Positions 10,601 through 21,300 of a stretch of DNA of 64,000 nt are shown here, piece by piece. This DNA is from Syngnathus acus (taxonomy: Eukaryota > Chordata > Actinopteri > Syngnathiformes > Syngnathidae), in NCBI RefSeq assembly GCF_901709675.1, contig NC_051105.1, positions 12,510,604-12,574,603 on the forward strand. Reading direction: 5' to 3'. The position numbers and the translations under genes are program-made. The notes below the pieces were generated by a model that saw nothing but the letters and a program-made list of their open reading frames with translations, was not told the origin of the DNA and did no database searches. Each line of letters begins with the position of its first letter. The stretch's first letter is position 1.

Positions 10601-11575
10601 AAATCCGGCACTGCCTTTCTCTCCCTGCCGCTGAATCTCTCATCCACGCCTTCATCTCATCCCGGCTTGATTACTGCAACTCCCTTCTCACTGGAATCAC
10701 TGCTCACTCACTCCATCGACTTCAACTAGTCCAAAACTCTGCTGCCCGCCTCCTTACCCACACCCGGTCCCGTGAACACATCACTCCTGTTCTCCACTCT
10801 CTTCACTGGCTCCCCATGAAGGAGCGTATCATCTTCAAGATACTCCTCCTCACCTTCAAAGCCCTTCACCATCTGGCTCCCACTTACCTATTAAAAAGAT
10901 TAAAGATTAAAGTCCCAATGATCGTCACACACACACCTGGGTGTGGTGAAATTTGTCCTCTGCATTTAACCCATCCCCGTGTGATTTTAATCCATCCCCT
11001 GGGGGAGAGGGGAGCAGTGAGCAGCAGCGGTGCCGCGCTCGGGAATCAGTTGGTGATCTAACCCCCCAAATTCCAACCCTTAATGCTGAGTGCCAAGCAG
11101 GGAGGCAATGGGTCCCATTTTTATAGTCTTTGGTATGACCCGGCCGGGGTTTGAACCCACAACCTTCCAGTCTCAGGGCGGACACTCTACCACTAGGCCA
11201 CTGAGCTGACCTCCTTGTCCCCTACTGCCCCAACCGTCCCCTCCGATCCTCCAATACTTCACGTCTGACAGTCCCAAAATCCAAACTCAAATCCTTCGGT
11301 GACAGAGCCTTTTCCTGCACATCTGGAACTCTCTCCCCCAGTCTGTCTGTGACTCACCCACACTCCCCATATTTAAGTCCCGTCTAAAAACTTACCTCTT
11401 CTCCCAAGCGCATGACCTCCCCTACCCATAACTGGTTTCCTCTTCTTAAGTTTACCCGATTGTTTCCTCCCCGTCCCCCTCCCCTCATGTATGTCTTTGC
11501 CTTGTTACCTGTAAGCGTCTTTGGGTGTTTGAAAAGCGCTATACAAATTTAATGAATTATTATTATTATTATTAA
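7641..11575 (+). mobile_element. L2-like LINE, nearly full length but broken
   Basis: Open segments 8069-8896, about 8870-10000, 10004-10230 and 10270-10900, then 11213-11430 after a SINE, form one endonuclease plus reverse-transcriptase protein with frameshifts. Endonuclease landmarks are LLNCRSLSNKS, LLLCETW, GRGGGIAVLHK, LLIGDFNIHID and SDHLCILFS. Reverse-transcriptase landmarks are [34 protein letters not shown] and motif [11 protein letters not shown]. Motifs A and B are missing: sequence jumps from LNILLLL to the region just before CYADD at about 10237. The 3' end is GAAAAGCGCTATACAAATTT followed by (ATT)n. The 5' limit is uncertain. It cannot be autonomous. Confidence 0.85.
10901..11210 (-). 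repeat. tRNA-derived SINE, copy 2
   Basis: The same SINE as at 1001-1318 in reverse orientation, with head near 11210 and TTAAAG-type tail at 10901. It interrupts the reverse-transcriptase C-terminus of the L2-like LINE, whose frame resumes after 11213, so it is younger than that LINE. Confidence 0.85.
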
Positions 11576-11857
11576 CAATAATTAAACAATATCCTGAGCT
11601 AATCTCATATATTAATAATACAATTTTCTTTTAAGTTTTCAATCTGACAAACATCCATCCATTTTCTGTACCACATACTCAATAGCATGGGTTGGTTGAC
11701 ACCTATGCCGACTGACTGGGCGAGAAGCAGAATAAGAGTGCGTCCAAGAGCACAGAGGGTTACACAGGTGCCATTCCTCTTGTGCACACGACTTAAATAG
11801 TTAATGTAGGTTCTGTGACTTTCTAAGACTTAAGACTGTTCTCGTCAGACTGCATAC

Positions 11858-12458
11858 TGTCAAGTGGCATGGTGGTACAAGATGGTGTAAAATTGGGTAT
11901 CGAATTTGGCCCAGGCACATTGGCTATCCCAAAACATGTAGTAGTTCCAAAATTTCACCAGGAGATGGTGTTAAAGCTTGACATAGGGGTGACCTGATGG
12001 AAACTAACAAATCTAATAAATTAAATTGTTAGCAATTGGGAGGACACGACCTGTTCAAACACGTAGCAACGCACAATTTTGGAATATGAGTTTGCTATGC
12101 CATAATTTTAAGATGTAACAGCTTGAGCAATATCAATATATATGTTTAAGTTAGAAGAACCCATTATTATGGTTAAGTATGATTATGTGTTAAGATTGAT
12201 CTTTACTAGACAAGATATGTTATTAATGTTGCAATGTTTTGTCCAACCTGTATTTAACATTGGGGTTCCATCCATACCTGAATGTATTAAGTTGAGAGGA
12301 GACATTAAGGGCTAATCGTGAAAGAACGAGCAAAACAGGAAACAGCTGCATCCGGTGGCAGAGTACAGTCATGCGCAGTGGTTGCTGCTTTAAGCAAGGT
12401 TGCCAAGACAGTGGTTTCCGGCTGGCCTGGACAGGGATCAGCTAAGGAACATTCTCGA
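11858..12458 (+). repeat. Left LTR, truncated
   Basis: It aligns with the first part of the right LTR, roughly 85-90% at the start and higher later. It breaks off after CATTCTCGAAGCTTC, where Tigger sequence begins. The promoter-distal half present in the right LTR (including AATAAA) is missing. Confidence 0.75.
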
Positions 12459-12692
12459 AGCTTCAATGGGAATATGTTGAGCTGTTTTTGCAGCTGATTG
12501 GCTTAGCAGTTCTAACTACACTTTATCTCAGCCTACCACACTGTCTGCGTCAACATATCGCCAGCACCTCAGACTTGCGCTTCATCACGGAAGTTTTTTT
12601 TTACTTTGAGACCCTACTACAATGCCACAAAAACACCTTGCACCTTCTATGCCTTCTGGAGATGGCAAGCGTAAGAGGAAGATGCTAACAAT

Positions 12693-13010
12693 AAAGTTAA
12701 AGTTAAGTTAAAGTCCCAATGCTCGTCACACACACATCTGGGTGTGGTGAAATTTGTCCTCTGCATTTAACCCATCCCCGTGTGGTTTTGATCCATCCCT
12801 TGGGAGAGAGGGGAGCAGTGAGGAGCAGCGGTGCCGCGCTCGGGAATCATTTGGTGATCTAACCCCCCAATTCCATCCTTTCATGCTGAGTGCCGAGCAG
12901 GGAGGAAATGGGTCCCATTTTTATAGTCTTTGGTATGACCCAGCCGGGGTTTGAACCCATAACCTTCCAGTCTCAGGGCGGACACTCAACCACTAGGCCA
13001 CTGAGCTGGT
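12693..13010 (-). repeat. tRNA-derived SINE, copy 3
   Basis: It sits in the Tigger chimera at the same insertion point as copy 1 (shared flanks GATGCTAACAATAAAG and GTCACAGAGATAACAGAGAA). It is therefore one ancestral insertion copied with the transposon. Confidence 0.85.
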
Positions 13011-13185
13011 CACAGAGATAACAGAGAAGGTGAAACTTCTCGACATGCTTATGAAGTTACGCGGAGGTGGGCCATCATTATGGCATTAATGAGTCGACCG
13101 TGTGTTATATTAAGAAGGACGAAAAGATTATACGTTCGACTGCAAATGTTACTTTTAATAAGGAGGCAAAAAGGGTTATTATTAG

Positions 13186-13600
13186 GCTGTATTGGCCTGA
13201 ATATAAGACGGGGTTTTTTTTGCATTGAAATAAGACTGAAAAAGTGGGGGTTGTCTTACATTTGGGGTCTAGACAATCGGGTCTAGACATTCACTCACAA
13301 CGCTAGATGGCGCCAGATTAAAGCGAATGCTGAACTTAACTCCCCAGGCCAAAGCGAACCCCTGTCACGAAGAAGAAAAATTAAAATAGCGGTAGCACTA
13401 AGAAGAAATATAAAAAAAGAGTGGTAAGAAAAAAAGAGAAGAAAATAAGGGAAGAGATAACAGAAAATGGAGAAACAGTGACAATATGGAGAAAAGTGGG
13501 TCGAAGATCGGCCAGGTTAACCGGCGTCTGAGGAGAAGTTACGATGCAAACTTCAAAATGATGGTGATAAATGAGGCAGAGTCTTCAAACAATTGCAAAG
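13186..13600 (+). mobile_element. 5' end of the nested second pogo element
   Basis: The TIGD1-like frame is broken at about 13186 by sequence typical of a pogo terminal region (GCCTGAATATAAGACGGGG, later TAAGACTGAAAAAGTGGGGG). This leads to the CENP-B-type domain from 13613. The same junction with a deletion exists in the copy at 616-2202, so the nesting predates copying. Confidence 0.6.
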
Positions 13601-14916
13601 CGGCTGTGAAATATGGTGTCAGAGTGTAATGTACGGAGATGGAGAGCTCAAAAAGATCGCCTACAAAATGCTCACAATCAGAGAAACCCTTTCCGTGGTC
13701 CTCAGAGCAGCCGCTTTCAAGAGCTCAACAGGAGGGTTTGCGCGTACGTGGACGAGAAACGAAAGGACGGGATGCCCAACAGCAGAGCTGTCATTCAGCT
13801 CAATGCCGTGGAAATAGCCAAAGAGCTAAACATACCCATACCCACCGCTGACTTCAAAGCAAGCCTTGGCTGGTGTAAAAGAATGATGCGGCGTAACGGA
13901 CTAATGATGCGGCGTAACAGACTAACGCTGCGACGCAGAACTGTCACTGTACACAAGAAAGGCGAGAAATCTGTTATTATAAAATCCACTGGAAATGAGA
14001 AGAACGTACGTACGTGCCCAGGAAAAGGGCTGGATGGAGACCGAGCTTGTAGTGGACTGGCTCAAGGTTGTGTGGGGCAGAGGGCGTGGGAGACTCAGAA
14101 AAAAGAGGAACATGCTGATTTTGGATGCATTTCGTGGACACTTGTCTAATCCAGTCAAAAACAAGTGAAGGCGATGAACGGCGACTTAGTGATCATTCCG
14201 GGGGGAATGACAAGTCAGCTGCAGGTGTTGGATGTTGTGGTCAACAAACCATTCAAAGACAATCTGCGAAAGAAATCTGTCTGGTGATCACGCACTCACG
14301 ACAGGAAAGATTCAGAAGCCTCCGGTACGTTTGCTCTGTGAGTGGATCCACGGGTTTAAAACATGTTGCATATCAAATGCCCTGGACGACAGTGAGGATG
14401 ACGTGCTATGGGAGGAGCCAGCGGAGCCAGAGGATGGGAGTGAGGACAGTGACACTGAGAGAAGTCACCGGAGAAGGCTTTTCTGATATGAATGAGGATG
14501 ATGTTTGCAGGCTCCTCGATTGTCATGGAGAACCGCTAACGGATGAAGATCTGGCTGAGCTGACAAGGTCAGCGAGTGAGGATGAAGCAGAGGGCGAGGA
14601 AGATGATACAGAAGAAGTCTGTCTAACACTCGAACGCCTGGCAACCATAATGCGAGCTGCAAAAGATCTTCAGAAGATGGTGGAGGAATGGGACCCAGAG
14701 ATGATTCGAGCATTGAAATTCAGAAATGGAGTCGATGGAGCCCTGCACATGTATAAAAGCATCTTAACTCGGAAAAAAAAGCAATGCCAGCAGCTGCCTA
14801 TCACTATCTTTCTGACACGACCACCAGGAAAAGAACCAAGAACCTGTCGCAATTGAGATTCCGGAGAGTGAGGACAAAGTTATGGAACCACCTGACGAAT
14901 ATGGCATTTGACCTTA

Positions 14917-16155
14917 TGTCAAGTGGCATGGAAGTTTAGATGGTGTGTAATTGGGTATTGGATTTGGCCTAGGCAAATTGGCAATCCTAAAACATGTAGT
15001 AATTCCAAATTTCACCAGGAGATGGTGTTAAAGCTTGACATAGGGGTGACCTGATGGAAAGCTTGACATAGGGGTGACCTGATGGAAACTAACAAATCAA
15101 ATAAATTAAATTGTTAGCAATTGGGAGGACACGACTTGTTTGAACACGTAGCAACACACAATTTTGGAATATGATTTTGCTATGCCATCATATTAATCTG
15201 TAACAGGGAGCAATATATATATATGTTAAAGTTAGAAGAACACATTATTATGGCTAAGTATGATTATGTGTTAAGATTGATCTTTACTAGACAAGATATG
15301 TTATTAATGTTGCAATGTTTTGTCCAACCTGTATTTAACATTGGTGTTCTATCCATACCTGAATGTATTAAGTTGAGAGGAGACGTCAAGGGCTAATAGT
15401 GAAAGAACGAGCAAAACAGGAAACAGCTGCATCCGGTGGCGGAGTACAGTCATGCGCAGTGGTTGCTGCTTTAAGCAAGGTTGCCAAGACAACCAGTGGT
15501 TCCCGGCTGGCCTGGACAGGGATCAGCTAAGGAACATTCTCGAAGCTTCCAGAAACTTCCAGAAAGGCCACCTCACGTGCCGGTGAGGTAATTCCGATGA
15601 GGTAATGCCAGAAGCCTATGAATATGTTGTCCTGATACAGAGCGGGGCGGTTCTTCCTAGTCAGGGCAATGGCCTTGACGCTGCCCGGAGTAAAGAATGA
15701 CGTTTAGACGAAGATAGATTTTTCATTCTTGTTGAGATTGGACCAAAATCTACTAAGATGAATTTCTAGAATCTTCGAATTGGACTTTGTCAAATTTTAA
15801 GCTTCGAATTGGACTTTGTCAAATTGTAAGCTTCGAGGAAGGCAGAGGAGACAGCCGCTTCGGGGAGAAAGGGGAAGACGCCAATGTTACGGCGTTGGCT
15901 AAGCTCATCATCTTGATTCCGGGCATCAAGTGGTTACTCTGCACCGGTTTCAGAGTGACTTTAAAGGGATTGGCGTCCTAAAAAGAATAAATTAATTCTG
16001 TCCGAATTGATATCTTAGAGGCGGTGAGACTCGGACGAATCTTTCCCCGCCCCGACCTGGAAACTCTCGTCTCCCTATGAGGGCTGCGTTACAGCAGCGG
16101 GGTTGAAGGGGAGTTCAACCCTTTCAACGGAGGGTCGGTAAGTGCGGATTTGTCA
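14917..16155 (+). repeat. Right LTR, apparently complete (1239 bp)
   Basis: It begins TGTCAAGTGG and ends GCGGATTTGTCA. It contains a TATA-like TATGAATATG near 15617, AATAAA at about 15984 and a short internal duplication (AGCTTGACATAGGGGTGACC twice near 15032-15075). A fragment of the same LTR family lies at 62797-63059 and ends at an equivalent CA, which fixes the LTR boundary. Confidence 0.75.
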
Positions 16156-16159
16156 ATAC

Positions 16160-17400
16160 CTCATAAATAGAAAATAAATGCAAAACTCCTCATCTATTTG
16201 GTCAACAAGAGTTTGATTTTGACTAGTATATCGGAGGCCACAAAGTCACTACTGATTGCGGTCAATGTGCCAGCGAGAGTGACCTCTTTAGCCCAGACAT
16301 GTCCACTTTTTTACACCTGTCTGGGGGATGGGGGGATTAGTTCTTGGGGAGTGAAACGTTCCTGAAAATGTTCAACTTTGTTTTTTACTGGACCAACATG
16401 CATCTGTTTAATTTGACTGGCGTTTTGTGCAACAAATGAGAGGTGGAGTGCATCTAGTTGCTACCGGCGTGTGTGATGTGGACACTGCAGGGGGAGAACC
16501 CAGAAGAGAACGCAAGTTGCTACTGTCGTGGAAATTGGGATGAATGTTTGCTGGCATGGAATTATGCCCGAGTTGAATAATCGATCAATATGATATTCCG
16601 TTCATTCGTCTGTTTCACCGCTGAAGATGTGGTATAGGTTTACCAGTTAAACAAGCCAAAGTCAACTGCAGTCAGATCGCCCCTTTCTACAATTCGGAGC
16701 TGAGGACAGTGACGACACACGAAAAAGTTAACAGTGTGCAAAGTTCGCATGTACATGTTTCAGCGGAGCTGAGGACAGTGACGACACACGAAAAAGTTAA
16801 CAGTGTGCAAAGTTCGCATGTACATGTTTCAGTGTCTCATAATAAAGGTACAGGTTGACAAACTCAAAGCTCATATGGGCACAGTAAAAACACCAAAAAG
16901 TTGTATGAAGACAGAGTTCACTTGGGAACGTGGCTGAGTTGATTAATTGTTGGATCCGGGAACACAGTATGGAGACGAAAACAATGACAGTGAAGAAAAT
17001 TAAGACTGAAGTGAGTTTTTTTTTTGTTGCGTTAATATCCTTGGGACACTACTGTTTTATTATTTAAATTGTTACATTAAAAAGATATTAACAAATATTT
17101 TCTTTGAGAAAGCTTTTCTACAAAGGAGGTACTATTTACATTGTCATGTATTCAAGTATTTATCAAGTAATTACTACTACTACAGAGGAAAGACTTTAAT
17201 TGGGGTTGCATAATGTACATAAAAAGTATTATTGTGAGAATGATACATGCAATGCAGAATGCAAAATATGTGCAATAAGTTGACTTGGGTTTGCATGCAT
17301 TAATCTAACTGACCAGTCATTTGAAATCTGAAATACTATGTGAAATCTCCATGCAGAAGGAGAACGGTATCCACTGTCATCACTAACACTAAATAACTTA
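16160..17400. other. Spacer with a 69-bp tandem duplication; possible exon end
   Basis: Apart from the duplication at 16695-16832, I see only a weak coding hint. Near 16970-17010 a frame reads EHSMETKTMTVKKIKTE and stops at a donor-like GAA|GTGAGT, but it is broken upstream by a stop at about 16936. I do not call it a gene. Confidence 0.3.
16695..16832. repeat. Perfect tandem duplication, 2 x 69 bp
   Basis: CGGAGCTGAGGACAGTGACG starts both at 16695 and 16764, and the two units look identical across 69 bp. This suggests a recent slippage or duplication event. Confidence 0.85.
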
Positions 17401-17812
17401 CCATATTCTCCGGACTATAAGGTGCACCGGACTATAAGGCGCACCTTCAATAAATGGCCCATTTTAAAACTTTGTCCTTATATAAGGCGCACCGGATTAT
17501 ATGGCGCACCATTAATGCATCATGTCAGATTTTTAATCCAAATCAAACCATTCTCCATTTTATCTTTTTTATTTCAATTTCAGATGCAACAAATTACTTT
17601 ATAATCACAAAATAATGATCCATAGTCTTTTTGATTCATGATTCATAGTCTTCAGCAGGCTGCTTATGATTGATTTCATGACACAATGCTTCCGGCCTGT
17701 TTAAATTTAGGAATTTCGTCCATATATAAGGCGCACCGGACTATAAGGCGCACTGTCGGCTTTTGGGAAAATTTTAGGTTTTTAGGTGCGCCTTATAGTC
17801 CGGAAAATACGG
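17401..17812. mobile_element. TA-flanked MITE of the CCGTATTTTCCG family
   Basis: It has terminal inverted repeats CCATATTCTCCGGACTATAA at the left and the complement TTATAGTCCGGAAAATACGG at the right, both flanked by TA. Inner repeats of CTATAAGGCGCAC type occur on both sides. It has no coding capacity. The TA duplication points to a pogo/Tc1-mariner-type transposase. Relatives: 32488, 39841, 47163, 54346. Confidence 0.75.
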
Positions 17813-17972
17813 TAATTGGATAAGAACAGACAGAACCGTCTTATTTAATAAATGTATTTCTTGCATATAATAATGATGTCATTTCTTTAAGCATGTTAAA
17901 TATTGCAGTAATATCGATATTGCAATATGCAACATTCTTATTGAATGTGTTTCCAATATTAAGCAGCCCTAC

Positions 17973-18292
17973 TGTTGAGAGATGCTCTCAATTATACATT
18001 TTCCTATTTTATGTTTTGTCAGAATATGTTTAAATCGGGTTATTTTCTTATGACAGCATCTTGAGTTAGTGTGATTGGAACCACCTGTGATGACCTGTTA
18101 AGTGGGCGTGTCTAATAAAAAGCCTTCCTGCATGCTGCACAGTTGGCCCCTACAAGCTGTCGCAGTAGTCGCAGTGAATGGTGTGCAAACAGAGTTGATC
18201 GTCCTCCTCGTCTTTCTTTATTTTATTCCACTGAGTTTGGTGCGATTGTGTTCCTCACAATTACCTGCTGCTGTATGGCTACTCTGCCAACA
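17973..18292 (+). repeat. Copia 5' LTR
   Basis: It starts TGTTGAGAGATGCTCTCAA, which forms a small hairpin (TTGAGAG / CTCTCAA), and ends CTCTGCCAACA. A TAATAAAAAGC box near 18109 could serve as TATA-like or poly(A) signal. Confidence 0.95.
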
Positions 18293-18306
18293 GGTTATGG
18301 GCCCAG
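18293..18306 (+). promoter_or_regulatory. Primer-binding site matching the initiator tRNA-Met anticodon arm
   Basis: GGTTATGGGCCCAG directly abuts the 5' LTR. It is the exact complement of CTGGGCCCATAACC, the conserved anticodon stem-loop of eukaryotic initiator tRNA-Met. The element would thus be primed by a cleaved half-tRNA, as known for Drosophila copia and yeast Ty5, rather than by the tRNA 3' end. Confidence 0.8.
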
Positions 18307-18367
18307 GTAAGCCCAACACCGCATGTTCCCACCGACGTACTGGTGATGATAGCACGCTGTGAGCACC

Positions 18368-21300
18368 ATGAGCGGACGGGCTGCAGAGAGGAACAGTTTT
18401 GCTAGCCGCTGGTCGCGGTTACTGTTCGACGGTGATGAAAAGAATTACGAATTATGGGAGGCAAAGTTTTTGGGCCACCTGCGATTGCAGGATTTGAAAG
18501 ACGTTATCTTAAACGAGCCCACAACCGAGGAAGAAGACGAACTACAGCAAGACGCTGGAAAGAATGAGGAAGCGTATGCAGAAGTCATTCAGTTTTTGGA
18601 TGATAAAAGTTTGTCGCTGGTGATGCGCGATGCTGCAGATGACGGGCGAGAGGCCCTACGGATCCTAAGAAACTACTATCAAGGCAAAGGCAAGCCACGC
18701 ATCATAAGTCTCTACACAGAACTGACATCACTACAGAAGTCTGAGAGTGAAAGTGTGACCGAGTATGTGATCCGGGCAGAGACCGCAATCACAGCGCTAA
18801 GAAATGCCGGTGAGACATTAAGTGATGGACTATTGGTAGCAATGGTGTTAAAAGGTCTGCCGGAGTCCTTTAAACCATTTGCAATCCATGTCACACAACG
18901 TGATGAGACGATGCAGTTCTCTGAATTCAAGACAAAACTGCGCAGTTACGAGGACACAGAGAAGATGCGGGCTGAAGCAGATGACAACGTGATGAACGTA
19001 CGGCAGACGAGAGCGAGACCTGACAGACCAGCTGACCGGGGAGCCGAGAGGAGCGCCGCGGAGGTGGTGTGCTTCAAGTGCGGCCTGAAGGGCCACATGG
19101 CCAGAGCCTGCCGACGTAAACTGTGGTGCAGTCATTGCAAGAGCAGCACACACCGGGACGCGACCTGCAGGCGGAAGCAGCGCGGCAACCGGGACGACGC
19201 ACGGAGGGTCCACGGGGAGACGGAAGACCAGGACCGAGACGAGTACTTCTTCCGAGTGAGCGAGGGGGCAGCAAGAGTCGACGTGAGAGGCCTGATGGTT
19301 GACTGCGGGGCTACCTCGCACATCATCACAGACCTGGCGAAATTCAAGCGGTTTGATGACGGGTTCCAGGCCGAGACACACTGCGTGGAGCTGGCGGACG
19401 GCACGCGGTGCAAGGGCGTCGCGGAGCGCCGAGGTGATGCAGAAGTCTGCCTGATCGACAGCACAGGTAGACACCTGAACGCAACGCTGAGGCAGGCGCT
19501 GTACATCCCATCCTACCCACAAGACATCCTATCCGTGAAAGCAGCTACTGCCAGGGGAGCCACTGTGGTCTTCAAGGAGGAGAAGAACGTCCTCATCTAC
19601 CAAGACGGTACGAAATTCCCCATCCACGTACGTGATAGACTATATTATTTGCATACAGTAAATGATGATGATGATTGTGATGATGATCAGTGTAAAGGAT
19701 GTCATGATATTCAGACGTGGCATGAGATACTGGGACACTGCAACTATGAAGACATTCAGAAATTACAAAATGTTGTTGATGGCATGAAAATTAAGGGGTC
19801 AATAAGCAAACCCCAACATTGTGAAGTGTGTACTAAAGGAAAGTTTTTCCAAACCAGGAACAAAGATCCTGATGTGAGGGCTAAGACCCCTCTAGAACTA
19901 GTTCACACAGATTTGGCAGGGCCAATCCATCCAGAATCTAAAGAGGGTTACAGATATGCAGTTTCATTTACTGATGATTTTTCCAGCACTGTTTTTGTGT
20001 ATTTCTTAAAGAACAAGAGTGACACTGTTCAAGCTACAGAAAGGTTTCTGGCAGATGTAGCCCCATATGGCAAAGTAAAATGTATCCGATCTGATAATGG
20101 TACTGAATTTACAAGTAAATATTACCAGACTTTGCTCACTAAAAATGTGATTAAACATCAGACATCAGCACCGTACTCTCCTCATCAAAATGGTACTGCT
20201 GAGCGCAATTGGCGAACACTTTTTGACATGGCAAGGTGTATGCTCATTGATAGTGGTTTGCCAAAACAACTATGGACCTATGCAGTCCAAACTGCTGCTG
20301 TGATCCGTAACAGGTGTTTTAACAAAAGAACAGGGCAGACAGCCATCCAGATGTTGACAGGAAGAAGACCAAATTTGTCTAGGATGCAGAGGTTTGGTTC
20401 AGAGTGTTATGCCTATAAACAAGACAAGAGAAAGCTTGATCCAAGGTGTGAAAAAGGTGTTTTTATTGGGTATGATAAAACCAGTCCTGCATACATTGTG
20501 TATTCCCCTGTCTGTAAGAAAGTGCAAAAGCACAGATTGGTAAAGTTTGTGGCAAAATCAGGTGTAGAACAACAAACACAGACTAATGTCACATCTGAGG
20601 ATGATGACTTTGTAAAAACCAAACCAAGAAGTCCAAATCTTGTGTTCGGAGAACAAAAACCTGAAGTCAGCCACCACCAACCACAACAAGAAAGAGCTGA
20701 GATCAAACGTGAGCCTGACGGTAGCCGTTACCCTACCAGAGAGAGAAGGCAGCCAGACAGATACACAGATTGTAACGTGTCCAAATATGTGTCTGATGAT
20801 GAAGAGACTGATCAAGTCCAGAGTAACATTGATTACTGTTATCGTGTAATGTGTAACATACCTGTGTCATTTTCAGGAGCTGTAGCCTCAGATAAGGCCA
20901 AAGAGTGGGTTAAAGCCATGGATGAGGAAATGCATTCACTTAAAGAAAACAACACATTTACCTTGACCAATTTGCCAGAGGGCAAGAAAGCAGTGGGGGG
21001 TAGATGGGTGTATGCCATCAAAACAGATGATGATGGATCTGAGAAGTACAAGGCCCGATATGTTGCTAAGGGATATAGCCAAAAGATGGGTGTAGATTAT
21101 GGGGAGACATTTTCTCCTACAGCTAACATGACCAGTGTTAGAGTTCTGATGCAGAAAGCAGCACAGGAGAAGTTGATTTTACACCAAATGGATGTGAAAA
21201 CCGCATATTTAAACGCACCCATAGACTGTGAGATCTACATGGAACAACCAGAAGGGTATGAGGAGAGATCTCAAACAGATAGGAAGTTAGTATACAAAAT

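Larger units (their letters stand above)
12459..14911 (+). pseudogene. Chimeric Tigger/pogo transposase, inactive
   Basis: Three parts follow one another. The N-terminus is jerky/TIGD1-like (MPQKHLAPSMPSGDGKRK at about 12622, then after a SINE TEKVKLLDMLMK and an INESTV-like segment). A second pogo element's DNA-binding and DDE region follows ([14 protein letters not shown]; second aspartate in LILDAFRGHL at 14124; third in LDVVVNKPFKD at 14231). The C-terminus is again TIGD1-like (acidic, then LTRKKKQ; stop at 14909-14911). The first catalytic aspartate region is deleted near 13940-14010, and several frameshifts are present. CENP-B-type DNA binding could only be residual. Confidence 0.75.
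11858..16155 (+). mobile_element. LTR element whose interior is a Tigger/pogo chimera
   Basis: Two same-orientation repeats start TGTCAAGTGGCATGG at 11858 and 14917. The outer bounds carry the 4-bp duplication ATAC (11854-11857 and 16156-16159), and the right repeat ends in CA, as expected for an integrase-mediated LTR insertion. The space between the repeats holds no gag, pol or env; it is a truncated Tigger chimera (12459-14911). A retrovirus-like (ERV) origin is suggested by the 1.24-kb LTR and 4-bp duplication, but no internal coding region is left to test this. Confidence 0.65.

Noticed and set aside
14125-14856. Intact 243-codon protein at 14.1-14.9 kb
   Set aside because: The frame combines out-of-frame pogo sequence with a genuine C-terminal part; alignment to the family shows frameshifts, so it was kept as a pseudogene.
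18293-18306. Piece of an initiator tRNA-Met gene
   Set aside because: Only the 14-nt complement of the anticodon arm is present, directly at the LTR edge, which is a primer-binding site and not a tRNA gene.
18848-19522. 224-codon frame on the minus strand under the copia gag region
   Set aside because: It is the antisense shadow of a long GC-rich coding frame and has no domain of its own.
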